Shown here in pieces: positions 51,340-60,026 of a stretch of DNA of 64,000 nucleotides; the first letter of the stretch is position 1; each line of letters begins with the position of its first letter. A program made the translations under genes and the position numbers. The notes below the pieces were generated by a model, which did no database searches, was not told the DNA's origin, and was given only the letters and a program-made list of their open reading frames with translations. The stretch comes from JANOMH01 sp031422295 (GTDB lineage: Bacteria; Pseudomonadota; Alphaproteobacteria; Rhodobacterales; Rhodobacteraceae), in NCBI GenBank assembly GCA_031422295.1, contig JANOQM010000089.1:1-64000 (forward strand). Direction: 5' to 3'.

Positions 51340-52176
51340 ATGCCCGCCATTCCCCGCGCCGACATTCTGACCCGCCTGAACGCGATGATCACCGCAGGTC
51401 AGCCGATTATTGGCGGCGGTGCTGGCACCGGCCTGTCGGCCAAGGCCGAAGAGGCGGGCGGGATTGACCTGATCATCATTTATAATTCAGGCCGTTACCG
51501 CATGGCTGGGCGGGGGTCTGCTGCGGGGTTGTTGGCCTATGGCAATGCCAATGAGATCGTCAAGGAAATGGCGGTCGAAGTGCTACCGGTGGTCCGGCAT
51601 ACGCCCGTTCTGGCGGGGGTGAATGGCACTGATCCGTTTATCCTGATGCCGCAGTTTCTGGCTGAGCTGAAATATATGGGGTTTTCCGGGGTGCAGAATT
51701 TCCCCACCATCGGCCTGTTCGACGGGGCGATGCGCCAGAGTTTTGAGGAAACCGGGATGGGTTATGGGCTGGAGGTCGAGATGATCGCGCTGGCGCATGG
51801 GATGGACCTGCTGACCACGCCTTACGTGTTCAATACCGCCGAAGCGGAGGCGATGACCCGGGCCGGGGCCGATATCATCGTGGCGCATATGGGGGTGACG
51901 ACCGGGGGCAGTATAGGGGCCACCTCGGCCAAGACGCTGGATGATTGCGTGGCGCAGATCGATGCGATTGCCATCGCCGCCCGGGCGCTGCGCCCCGATA
52001 TTATCGTGTTGTGCCATGGCGGCCCGATTTCGATGCCCGAGGATGCAGCCTATGTGCTGTCGCGCACCACCGGCTGCCATGGGTTTTACGGTGCCAGTTC
52101 TGCCGAACGCCTGCCTGCGGAAACGGCGATTCGTGACCAGATCAGGGCCTTTAAGGCCATAGGGGGACCAAAATGA
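51340..52176 (+). CDS. Phosphoenolpyruvate hydrolase-like TIM-barrel protein
   Basis: 278 aa from ATG 51340 (MPAIPRADILTRLNAMITAG), with AAAGGA upstream. Family features: PIIGGGAGTGLSAKAEEAGG, DLIIIYNSGRYRMAGRGS, PVLAGVNGTDPF, GFSGVQNFPTIGLFDG and VLCHGGPISMPEDA. Equivalent to the C-terminal domain of Tm-1. Ten bp after the UPF0261 gene and overlapping the cupin gene by 4 bp. Reaction unknown; an aldolase or hydrolase acting on a keto acid would suit the locus. Confidence 0.87.
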   Translation: MPAIPRADILTRLNAMITAGQPIIGGGAGTGLSAKAEEAGGIDLIIIYNSGRYRMAGRGSAAGLLAYGNANEIVKEMAVEVLPVVRHTPVLAGVNGTDPFILMPQFLAELKYMGFSGVQNFPTIGLFDGAMRQSFEETGMGYGLEVEMIALAHGMDLLTTPYVFNTAEAEAMTRAGADIIVAHMGVTTGGSIGATSAKTLDDCVAQIDAIAIAARALRPDIIVLCHGGPISMPEDAAYVLSRTTGCHGFYGASSAERLPAETAIRDQIRAFKAIGGPK

Positions 52177-52586
52177 CTGATAATTTGATTGTGTATCCAG
52201 AAAACGTGAACCGCTTTGTGTTCGACTGGGGGCACCTGACGATGACCTGCGGCCCCGAGGTGAACGGGGCAACGCAGTTATCTGCAGGCGTTGTGCATGT
52301 CCCGCCCGGAATGGGGCATGGGCGGCATAATCATCCGGGGTCGGAAGAGATCATTTATGTGCTGGAGGGATCCGGCGAACAGATGATCGAGGATACCCAA
52401 GGCAACCCGGTCGTGCATCAGGTTCGGGCCGGTTGCACGATCTTTGTGCCCGACAGCCGGTTTCATGCGACGATGAACACCGGCACAACGCTGATGCGGG
52501 TTTTTGTCGTTTACAGCCCTGCCGGGCCAGAGCTGGGGGTGCGTGACCTGCCAGGTTTTCGGCTTGTCCCGCCACCCCACGCCTGA
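52173..52586 (+). CDS. Cupin-domain protein
   Basis: 137 aa single cupin. Motif 1 is GRHNHPGSEEIIYVLEG (His-His-Glu metal ligands) and motif 2 FVPDSRFHATMNTG. Could be an isomerase or a small-molecule-binding protein. Coupled to the TIM-barrel gene. Confidence 0.86.
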   Translation: MTDNLIVYPENVNRFVFDWGHLTMTCGPEVNGATQLSAGVVHVPPGMGHGRHNHPGSEEIIYVLEGSGEQMIEDTQGNPVVHQVRAGCTIFVPDSRFHATMNTGTTLMRVFVVYSPAGPELGVRDLPGFRLVPPPHA

Positions 52587-52596
52587 AACCGCACGG

Positions 52597-53769
52597 ATGC
52601 ATGCCATGACCCACCTCAACTACAGTTTTGACGCCCTTGATGATCTGATGGAGGCCGCCGGGATTGATGCCCTTGTCGCCACATCGAAACACAATGTCCG
52701 CTATTTGCTGGGCGGCTATCAGTTCATCTTTTTCGGCGCGATGGATGCGATTGGCCAAAGCCGGTATTTGCCTGCCTTTGTCTATCGGCGCGGCGATGTG
52801 TCCAAAACTGCCTATTTCGCCAACCGGATGGAGGGGCATGAACATGCCGTCACTCCGTTCTGGGTGTCCGAATTTCAGCCCAAACACTGGGGGTCGGTGG
52901 ATACGATGACCTCGGTCGCGGCCTATCTGCACAAGATTGGTGTGGGCAACGGACGGATCGGGATCGAGCCGGGGTTTCTGCCCAAGGACGGGTTTGATGC
53001 GCTGAATGCCGGCCTGCCGGGCGCTGCTGTGGTTGACGCCAGCATGATGCTGGCCCGGCTGCGGATGATCAAAACGACCGTTGAACTGGACCTGCTGCGC
53101 CGCGCGTCGGATGGCATCGATGCGTCGATGCAGGCCACGATCAAATGGGCGGGCGAGGGCACCAGCAAAACGGAGATCATCGAGCGCTTGCGGGTTGAGG
53201 AAACCCTGCGCGGGCTGCATTTCGACTATTGCCTGCTGACCCTGGGGGCCAGCCATATCCGTGCTGCATCGCCACAGAAATGGGCGCAGGGCGAGGTATT
53301 GTCGATTGATTCCGGTGGCAATCTGGACGGCTATATCGGCGATATCTGCCGGATGGGCGTACTGGGCGAACCGGATGCCGAACTGGTCGATATTTTGGCC
53401 GAGATCGAGACGGTCCAGCAGGCCGCCTTTGCCCGGATCAGGCCGGGGGGCACCGCCACGGATATGGTGACGGCGGGAGAGGCGGCCCTGAAACGCGGCC
53501 CCAATGCCGCCTGCAATGACTTTTTCGCGCATGGTATGGGGCTGATCACGCATGAGGCCCCGTTTTTGATGACCAATCATCCGGTGGCTTATGTCGGGTC
53601 AGACGCCGAAACGCCATTCATGCCGGGCATGGTGTTGTCGGTGGAAACCACCATGCTGCATCCCACGCGCGGGTTTATCAAGATTGAGGATACGGTGGCG
53701 GTGACGGCCATGGGATATGAGATGTTCGGCGGGGCCAATCGCGGTTGGACACGCAGCGGGACACCCTAA
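52597..53769 (+). CDS. M24 family metallohydrolase (creatinase/prolidase fold)
   Basis: 390 aa (start MHAMTHLNYSFDALDDL; ATG at 52606 equally possible, no clear ribosome-binding site). The N-terminal creatinase-like domain is followed by the pita-bread domain with all metal ligands: LSIDSGGNLDGYIGD (two Asp, 11 apart), AHGMGLITHEAP (His), SVETTMLHP (Glu) and KIEDTVAVT (Glu). The family covers Xaa-Pro peptidases, creatinase and DMSP lyase DddP; I cannot choose. Last gene of the rightward unit. Confidence 0.88.
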   Translation: MHAMTHLNYSFDALDDLMEAAGIDALVATSKHNVRYLLGGYQFIFFGAMDAIGQSRYLPAFVYRRGDVSKTAYFANRMEGHEHAVTPFWVSEFQPKHWGSVDTMTSVAAYLHKIGVGNGRIGIEPGFLPKDGFDALNAGLPGAAVVDASMMLARLRMIKTTVELDLLRRASDGIDASMQATIKWAGEGTSKTEIIERLRVEETLRGLHFDYCLLTLGASHIRAASPQKWAQGEVLSIDSGGNLDGYIGDICRMGVLGEPDAELVDILAEIETVQQAAFARIRPGGTATDMVTAGEAALKRGPNAACNDFFAHGMGLITHEAPFLMTNHPVAYVGSDAETPFMPGMVLSVETTMLHPTRGFIKIEDTVAVTAMGYEMFGGANRGWTRSGTP

Positions 53770-53770
53770 A

Positions 53771-53791
53771 ACCGGGGCAAACTGCCCCGGT
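53771..53791. terminator. Bidirectional terminator hairpin
   Basis: ACCGGGGC (53771-53778) pairs with GCCCCGGT (53784-53791), loop AAACT. It lies between the convergent M24 and NYN genes; the A-run before it gives a T-run leftward. Confidence 0.75.
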
Positions 53792-53798
53792 AGTGGTC

Positions 53799-54383
53799 TT
53801 ATTCTTCTTCAGCCTCACTCTCGGCCATGGCCTCATCGCGGATCGGGCGGGTTTCGCGTGGCGGTCGGCCCACGACGTCACGTAACTCATCCAGTTCGAT
53901 GAAATTATCGGCCTGACGGCGCAATTCATCGGCAATCATCGGCGGCTGACTGCGGATTGTCGATACGACCGACACCCGCACACCTTTGCGCTGGATCGCC
54001 TCAACCAGCGGCCGGAAATCGCCGTCACCGGAAAACAAGACAATGTGATCGACATGCGGGGCCAGTTCCATGGCATCGACGCAAAGTTCGATGTCCATAT
54101 TGCCCTTGACCTTACGCCGGCCCTGGCTGTCGGTATATTCCTTGGCCGGTTTGGTGACCATGGTGAAGCCGTTATAGTGCAGCCAGTCAACCAGAGGGCG
54201 AATCGGTGAATATTCGTCATTCTCTAAAAGTGCGGTATAATAAAAGGCGCGCAGCAATTTGCCCCGGCGCATGAATTCTGACCGCAAAAGCTTGTAATCA
54301 ATGTCGAATCCGAGTGACTTTGCAGCCGCGTATAAATTCGATCCATCGATGAAGAGCGCGAGACGCTCGTCCCGATAAAACAT
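53799..54383 (-). CDS. NYN-domain (LabA/DUF88, PIN-like) protein
   Basis: 194 aa from ATG 54383 (MFYRDERLALFIDGSNLYAA), with GGAAGGA upstream. PIN-like acid residues: LFIDGSNLY, KGNMDIELCVDAM and VLFSGDGDFRPLVEAIQ. Probably a ribonuclease acting in RNA metabolism; target unknown. Acidic C-terminal tail (AESEAEEE). Divergent from folK. Confidence 0.9.
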   Translation of the reverse strand: MFYRDERLALFIDGSNLYAAAKSLGFDIDYKLLRSEFMRRGKLLRAFYYTALLENDEYSPIRPLVDWLHYNGFTMVTKPAKEYTDSQGRRKVKGNMDIELCVDAMELAPHVDHIVLFSGDGDFRPLVEAIQRKGVRVSVVSTIRSQPPMIADELRRQADNFIELDELRDVVGRPPRETRPIRDEAMAESEAEEE

Positions 54384-54476
54384 AAATTGTCCTTCCGAAT
54401 GTGTGCTGCCGCACTGGTCTTGGGTGAGTGGGTCCAGTAACGGGCAGTAAGTTGCGTAATGTAAGGAAATGGTGAC

Positions 54477-55067
54477 ATGTCGCAAGTCCCCGAGCAAGGG
54501 CCTGCCGTAAGGTCAGCCCTGGTCGCCCTTGGTGGTAATGTCGTATCCCCATACGGACCGCCCGAACTGACGTTACGCGCGGCTGTGACGGAAGTAGAGC
54601 GTCATATAGGCAAGGTCACGGGGAAAAGCAGATTTTTTTGCACACCCTGTTTTCCGGCAGGTGCGGGTCCGGACTATGTGAATGCCGCGATCAGTGTCGA
54701 ATCGGCCCTGAATGCCGCCGAACTGCTGGCAGCCCTGCACCGGATCGAGGCCGCGTTTGGCCGCGAACGGGTGCAGCGCTGGGGTATGCGCACGCTGGAT
54801 CTGGATCTGATAGCGCTGGGCGATCTGGTATTGCCCGATCCAGCCACCCATGCCGCATGGCGCGCGCTTCCCGCCGATCTGCAAAAGATGCGCGCCCCGG
54901 ATGAGATCATTCTGCCGCATCCGCGCCTGCAGGACCGGGCTTTTGTGCTGGTGCCCTTGGCCGATATTGCCCCCGGTTGGCGGCATCCGATCCTGGGCCT
55001 GACGATTGCCGAAATGTGCGCCGCCTGCCCGGCACAGGACCGTGCCGATGTGGTGCCGATAGACTAG
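54477..55067 (+). CDS. folK: 2-amino-4-hydroxy-6-hydroxymethyldihydropteridine pyrophosphokinase
   Basis: Folate pathway enzyme. 196 aa. ALVALGGNVVSPYGPPELTL is near the N-terminus, with the HPPK signature RWGMRTLDLDLIALGD and LPHPRLQDRAFVLVPLADIAP. Starts ATG 54477 and precedes rpoZ. Confidence 0.93.
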   Translation: MSQVPEQGPAVRSALVALGGNVVSPYGPPELTLRAAVTEVERHIGKVTGKSRFFCTPCFPAGAGPDYVNAAISVESALNAAELLAALHRIEAAFGRERVQRWGMRTLDLDLIALGDLVLPDPATHAAWRALPADLQKMRAPDEIILPHPRLQDRAFVLVPLADIAPGWRHPILGLTIAEMCAACPAQDRADVVPID

Positions 55068-55196
55068 GGCCGCGCCCGTTATTGGCCTTGTCAATCGGTT
55101 TTTCAGCCCTTAGACAGACGGCTTCCAAAGTTCGGGCCTGCGCCCTGTTTTCACTTGCGCCGATCCGACCTTAGCCCAACCCGATGGGAGTGCCAC

Positions 55197-55550
55197 ATGG
55201 CCCGCGTTACCGTAGAAGATTGCGTCGACAAAGTTCCGAACCGCTTTGAGCTTGTCATGCTGGCCGCCCACCGCGCCCGCGAAATCACCGCCGGGTCGCC
55301 GCTGACCGTGCCGCGCGACAATGACAAGAACCCGGTCGTCTCCTTGCGCGAAATCGCCGAGGAAACCCAGTTGGCCGATGACCTGCGCGAACGGATGATC
55401 GAGGCGAACCAGACCCAGATCGAAGTGGACGAGGCCGAAGACGACAACATGGCCCTGCTCATGGGGGCCGAGGTAGACAAGCCAGTACATGATGACATGT
55501 CCGAAGAGCGGCTTTTGCGCGAATTGATGGAGGCGCAGGGGCAACGTTAA
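55197..55550 (+). CDS. rpoZ: RNA polymerase omega subunit
   Basis: 117 aa from ATG 55197 (MARVTVEDCVDKVPNRFELV), the standard omega opening, followed by MLAAHRAREITAG. Assists assembly of RNA polymerase. The start is fixed by homology; an upstream in-frame ATG at 55155 is not used in the family. Followed 26 bp later by rel, the usual pairing. Confidence 0.95.
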   Translation: MARVTVEDCVDKVPNRFELVMLAAHRAREITAGSPLTVPRDNDKNPVVSLREIAEETQLADDLRERMIEANQTQIEVDEAEDDNMALLMGAEVDKPVHDDMSEERLLRELMEAQGQR

Positions 55551-55576
55551 GCCGCCTGCGACAGGCACAGGACCAG

Positions 55577-57715
55577 ATGACGACCGCTGATGACCTGATC
55601 GCGCTGGTCCTGACCTATAATCCCCGCACCAATCAGGCGCTGATCCGCAGTGCCTATGACTTTGGTCAGACGATGCATGATGGCCAGTTTCGCCAATCTG
55701 GCGAGCCGTATTTTACCCATCCCGTTGCCGTCGCCATGATTTTGGCCGAACAGCAGATGGATGATGCCACGATCATCACCGCGCTGCTGCACGACACCAT
55801 CGAAGATACCAAAGCGTCATTCAGCGATGTCGAGGCAAAGTTTGGCCGCGAGATTGCCGAACTGGTCGATGGCGTGACCAAGCTGACCAATCTGCAGTTG
55901 AACTCCAAGGAAACCAAACAGGCCGAGAATTTCCGCAAGCTGTTCATGGCCACATCGCGCGATCTGCGCGTTACGCTGGTGAAACTGGCAGACCGCCTGC
56001 ACAACATGCGCACGATCAAGTCGATGCGGGTTGAAAAGCAGGCGCAGAAGGCCCGTGAGACAATGGATATCTATGCCCCCCTTGCGGGCCGCATGGGCAT
56101 GCAATGGATGCGCGACGAGTTGGAGGATATGGCGTTTCGCGTCCTGAATTCCGAAGCGCGCAATTCGATCATCCGCCGGTTCATCACCCTGCAACGTGAG
56201 ACTGGCGACGTGATTCAAAAGATCACGTCTGACATGCGGCTGGAACTCGACAAGGCCGGGATCGAGGCCGAAGTGTTTGGCCGCGCCAAGAAACCCTATT
56301 CGATCTGGCGCAAGATGCAGGAAAAGGATCAGGGGTTTAGCCGCCTGTCCGATATCTATGGGTTCCGGATTATTACCGGGTCAGAGGCGGATTGCTATCG
56401 CACTTTGGGCGCGATCCACCAACGCTGGCGGGCGGTACCGGGGCGGTTCAAGGATTACATTTCTCAGCCCAAATCCAATGGGTATCGGTCAATCCACACC
56501 ACTGTGTCGGGCCGCGATGGCAAGCGTGTCGAAGTGCAGATCCGCACCCGTGAGATGCATGAGGTCGCCGAGGCGGGGGTGGCCGCCCATTGGTCCTATC
56601 GCAACGGTGTGCGCGTGGAAAACCGCTTTGCCGTCGATCCGGTGCGCTGGATTTCCGCGCTGACCGAGCGGTTTGACGAAGACCATGATCACGATGAATT
56701 TCTCGAAGCTGTTAAATTAGAGATGTATCAGGATCAGGTCTTTTGCTTTTCGCCGAAAGGTGACGTGATCAAATTGCCGCGCGGCGCCACGCCTATCGAC
56801 TTTGCCTATGCGATCCATACGCGCATCGGGTCGGCTTGCGTGGGGGCCAAGGTGGACGGGTTGCGCGTGCCTTTGTGGACCCGGCTAAAAAACGGCCAGT
56901 CGATCGAGATTATCACCGCCGAAGGGCAGACGCCGCAGGCGACGTGGATTGATATTGCAGTCACTGGCCGTGCCAAAACCGCGATCCGGCGAAGTTTGCG
57001 CGAGGAAGATCGGGACCGGTTTATCAAGCTGGGGTCGGAACTGGCTCGCGTCGCCTTTGAAAATATCGGCAAGAAATCGACCGACAAGGCGTTGCGCACC
57101 GCCGCCAAGGGGCTGGGGATTGATGAGGTTGACGAAATGCTGGCCCGATTGGGTAGCGCCGAGCTGACCAGCCGCGAAGTGGTTCGCGCAATCTATCCCG
57201 ATCTGGCGCAAAAGCCGGGGGAAGAGGTTGAGGAAGGCCGCGCCGTTGTTGGCCTTGGCCCCGATACGATCCACCGCCGCGCGAAATGTTGCCAGCCGGT
57301 GCCGGGCGAGCGGATTGTCGGGATTACCTTTCGCGGGCAAGGCGTTGTGGTCCATGCCATCGATTGCCCCGCTCTGGTCGAATACGAAGAACAGCCCGAC
57401 CGCTGGATTGACCTGCAGTGGCAGGGCGGCACGCATAAAGCGATCAATACCGTGACGCTGGATATTACCATTTCCAATGATGCGGGCGTGTTGGGCCGGA
57501 TTTGCACGCTGATCGGCGAACAATCGGCCAATATCTCGGATCTGACATTTCTGGACCGCAAGCCGGATTATTACCGGCTGGTCATCGACGTTGATCTGCG
57601 TGATGCCGAACATCTGCACCGGGTGATGACAGCGCTTGAGGCGGAAAGCAATGTGTCGTCAATTTCGCGCCGCCGCGATCCGAAACAGGCGACGATTGTG
57701 TCGGCACGGTTGTAA
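55577..57715 (+). CDS. rel: Bifunctional (p)ppGpp synthetase/hydrolase Rel/SpoT
   Basis: 712 aa RSH protein controlling the stringent response. HD hydrolase domain with ALLHDTIEDT (about residues 69-78), intact; synthetase domain with RAKKPYSIWRKMQEKD and YGFRIITGSEADCY; then TGS (VFCFSPKGDVIKLPRGATP) and C-terminal ACT (LDITISNDAGVLGRICTLIG). Both activities expected, as in single-RSH Alphaproteobacteria. Confidence 0.96.
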   Translation: MTTADDLIALVLTYNPRTNQALIRSAYDFGQTMHDGQFRQSGEPYFTHPVAVAMILAEQQMDDATIITALLHDTIEDTKASFSDVEAKFGREIAELVDGVTKLTNLQLNSKETKQAENFRKLFMATSRDLRVTLVKLADRLHNMRTIKSMRVEKQAQKARETMDIYAPLAGRMGMQWMRDELEDMAFRVLNSEARNSIIRRFITLQRETGDVIQKITSDMRLELDKAGIEAEVFGRAKKPYSIWRKMQEKDQGFSRLSDIYGFRIITGSEADCYRTLGAIHQRWRAVPGRFKDYISQPKSNGYRSIHTTVSGRDGKRVEVQIRTREMHEVAEAGVAAHWSYRNGVRVENRFAVDPVRWISALTERFDEDHDHDEFLEAVKLEMYQDQVFCFSPKGDVIKLPRGATPIDFAYAIHTRIGSACVGAKVDGLRVPLWTRLKNGQSIEIITAEGQTPQATWIDIAVTGRAKTAIRRSLREEDRDRFIKLGSELARVAFENIGKKSTDKALRTAAKGLGIDEVDEMLARLGSAELTSREVVRAIYPDLAQKPGEEVEEGRAVVGLGPDTIHRRAKCCQPVPGERIVGITFRGQGVVVHAIDCPALVEYEEQPDRWIDLQWQGGTHKAINTVTLDITISNDAGVLGRICTLIGEQSANISDLTFLDRKPDYYRLVIDVDLRDAEHLHRVMTALEAESNVSSISRRRDPKQATIVSARL

Positions 57716-57727
57716 GGGGCGCTTGGG

Positions 57728-58354
57728 GTGGTTTTCAAACGCCGGGTCAGACGACCCATCAGAACCATCCTCGCCGAGGCGGTCTATCCGCGCGGTGGCT
57801 GGCGCCGGGCGTTTGAATATGTCAAACACCGCATCCGCCGCCTGCCGGACACGCCTGAAAAGATCGGACGCGGCATCTGGGCGGGCGTATTTGCCAGTTT
57901 CACCCCGTTCCTTGGCTTGCATTTTCTGGTGGCGATTGCGCTGACCAAACCCCTGCGCGGCAATTTTCTGGCCGCTGTTCTGGGCACCTGGTTCGGCAAT
58001 CCTTTGACCCTGGTGCCAATATCAGCGGCCAGTTTGCACACCGGATATTTCCTGTTGGGCCATCGCCCGACCGAACGCCTGATCGAGGCGCTGCCCCATT
58101 TGTTTGGCGGTGCCACCTCGGATCTGTGGCACAATATCAAGGCAGTGTTCACGTCCGAACGCGCGGACTGGGATCGTTTGGCCGTGTTTCACCACGAGGT
58201 ATTTCTGCCTTATCTGATTGGTTGCCTGATTCCCGGCGTTATTGTCGCAACGCTGGTCTATTTCTTGACCGTCCCCCTGGTCCGCGCCTATCAAGACGCA
58301 CGCCGCAAGGCATTGCGCGACAAGTTGGAAATGCTGAAGAAAAAGCCGGAGTAA
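57728..58354 (+). CDS. DUF2062 family membrane protein
   Basis: 208 aa. Start is GTG at 57728 (VFKRRVRRPIRT). DUF2062 core: IGRGIWAGVFASFTPFLGLHFLVAIALT and GTWFGNPLTLVPI, with membrane helices there and near the C-terminus (LIGCLIPGVIVATLVYFL). Function unknown. Between rel and pdxJ, 3 bp before pdxJ. Confidence 0.87.
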   Translation: MVFKRRVRRPIRTILAEAVYPRGGWRRAFEYVKHRIRRLPDTPEKIGRGIWAGVFASFTPFLGLHFLVAIALTKPLRGNFLAAVLGTWFGNPLTLVPISAASLHTGYFLLGHRPTERLIEALPHLFGGATSDLWHNIKAVFTSERADWDRLAVFHHEVFLPYLIGCLIPGVIVATLVYFLTVPLVRAYQDARRKALRDKLEMLKKKPE

Positions 58355-58357
58355 GCG

Positions 58358-59098
58358 ATGAGCAAGTTAAGGCTGGGTGTGAACATCGACCATGTGGCCA
58401 CGGTGCGCAACGCGCGCGGGTCGGCCTATCCTGACCCGGTGCGGGCCGGGATTATGGCGCAGGAATTTGGGGCGGATGGGATCACCGCCCATCTGCGCGA
58501 GGACCGGCGGCATATTTCGGACGCCGATATCGACGGGCTGATGGCCGCCTTGCGCATTCCGCTGAATTTCGAAATGGCCGCCACGCCGGAAATGCAGGCG
58601 ATTGCGCTGCGCCACAAACCGCATGCCGTTTGCATCGTGCCGGAAAAGCGCGAGGAACGGACGACCGAGGGCGGGCTTGAGGTTGCCCGCGAAGAAAACA
58701 TGCTGGCCCATTTCATTGCGCCTTTGCGCGAGGCGGGCTGCCGCGTGTCGATTTTCATCGCTGCCGACAAACGTCAGATCGAGGCGGCGCACCGGATTGG
58801 CGCACAGGTCATCGAACTGCACACCGGGGCCTATTGTGACGCGCATGCAGAAGGGCATTTTGAGGCGCGGGATGCAGAATTGATCCGGCTGGCTGATATG
58901 GCGGTGTTTGCGCTTGATCTGGGGCTGGAGGTCCACGCCGGCCACGGCCTGACCTATGATACCGTCGCCCCCGTCGCCGCCATCCCGCAGCTGATGGAGC
59001 TGAACATCGGCCATTTCCTGATTGGCGAGGCGATATTCCGGGGGATCGGCCCCGCGATGACCGAAATGCGCCGGTTGATGGATGGGGCGCGGCGGTGA
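58358..59098 (+). CDS. pdxJ: Pyridoxine 5'-phosphate synthase PdxJ
   Basis: Forms pyridoxine 5'-phosphate in the DXP-dependent vitamin B6 pathway. 246 aa: LRLGVNIDHVATVRNARGSA at the N-terminus, HLREDRRHISDADIDGL, and C-terminal GHGLTYDTVAPVAAIPQLMELNIGH in parts. Coupled to the next gene by GTGA. Confidence 0.96.
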   Translation: MSKLRLGVNIDHVATVRNARGSAYPDPVRAGIMAQEFGADGITAHLREDRRHISDADIDGLMAALRIPLNFEMAATPEMQAIALRHKPHAVCIVPEKREERTTEGGLEVAREENMLAHFIAPLREAGCRVSIFIAADKRQIEAAHRIGAQVIELHTGAYCDAHAEGHFEARDAELIRLADMAVFALDLGLEVHAGHGLTYDTVAPVAAIPQLMELNIGHFLIGEAIFRGIGPAMTEMRRLMDGARR

Positions 59099-59556
59099 AA
59101 AGTCAGGCGTTAATCGTAATACTACTCTGCTTGTTGGCTTCACCCTTGGCGGCCCAAACCATTACGGCCTGTGATGAAGAAATGCGCACCGCGATCATCG
59201 CCAAATCTACCGAGGATAGTCTTCGAGTTTTAGCCAACGGTGATGTCAGTCTCGCCATTGTGCATTCCGATTCCGCGCCGGATGACGGCAAGTACTTCCT
59301 GTTTGTACTTGTCTCAACACCAGAAAGTTCGGCTGGTCAGCAGTGCCGCCTCGTTTCTTTTAACGCAAGTGGCCGCCACGACGGACAAGGTTTCCTATAC
59401 TTGACCTTGCAGGGCATGCATTCAGAAGTCAGTAACGGTAACGTATTAACTGTCGAACTGAATGGTGCTTGGTGGGATGCCGGAGACGGTGCCGACACTC
59501 TCCTGACTGTCCAAATCGACTTGGCCGGCGGAAACATAGAAGCCTTCATTCAATGA
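59095..59556 (+). CDS. Small secreted protein of unknown function between pdxJ and acpS
   Basis: 153 aa, GTG start at 59095 overlapping the pdxJ stop. Sec signal peptide (MKSQALIVILLCLLASPLAAQ), then TITACDEEMRTAIIAKS. Codon use is visibly more AT-rich than in its neighbours. No family recognised. It overlaps acpS by ATGA, so it has been fitted into a coupled housekeeping operon. pdxJ and acpS are usually adjacent in relatives (from memory). Confidence 0.7.
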   Translation: MKSQALIVILLCLLASPLAAQTITACDEEMRTAIIAKSTEDSLRVLANGDVSLAIVHSDSAPDDGKYFLFVLVSTPESSAGQQCRLVSFNASGRHDGQGFLYLTLQGMHSEVSNGNVLTVELNGAWWDAGDGADTLLTVQIDLAGGNIEAFIQ

Positions 59557-59957
59557 TCCTTGGTATCGGCACCGATCTTTGTAACATCGAACGGATCGAG
59601 GGCACGCTTGCGCGGTTTGGCGAGCGGTTTCTGAACCGGGTGTTCACTGAACGCGAACAGCGCAAGGCCGACAGCCGCCCCCGTGCCATTGCCGCCACTT
59701 ATGCCAAACGCTGGGCCGCGAAAGAGGCCTGTTCCAAAGCGCTGGGCACTGGGTTGCGGATGGGGATTTCGTGGAAAGACATGGCTGTGTCCAATCTGCG
59801 GACCGGCCAGCCTGTCATGCATGTGACCGGTTGGGCCAAGGAACGGCTGGACAGCATGACCCCGCCGGGGCACGAGGCGATCATTCATGTGACGTTGACC
59901 GATGATCACCCCTGGGCACAAGCATTTGTGGTGATCGAAGCGCGGCCCCGAAATTGA
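59553..59957 (+). CDS. acpS: Holo-[acyl-carrier-protein] synthase
   Basis: Transfers 4'-phosphopantetheine to ACP. 134 aa from ATG 59553 (MILGIGTDLCNIERIEG), with the second motif KRWAAKEACSKALGTG. A longer frame to 59469 is not supported. Start overlaps the preceding stop. Confidence 0.95.
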   Translation: MILGIGTDLCNIERIEGTLARFGERFLNRVFTEREQRKADSRPRAIAATYAKRWAAKEACSKALGTGLRMGISWKDMAVSNLRTGQPVMHVTGWAKERLDSMTPPGHEAIIHVTLTDDHPWAQAFVVIEARPRN

Positions 59958-60026
59958 TCTGGGCTGGCTTGACTCACTGGCCCCAGCCGCCCATGAAGCG
60001 GCGGATGATTAGCGGGAAATGGGTCG

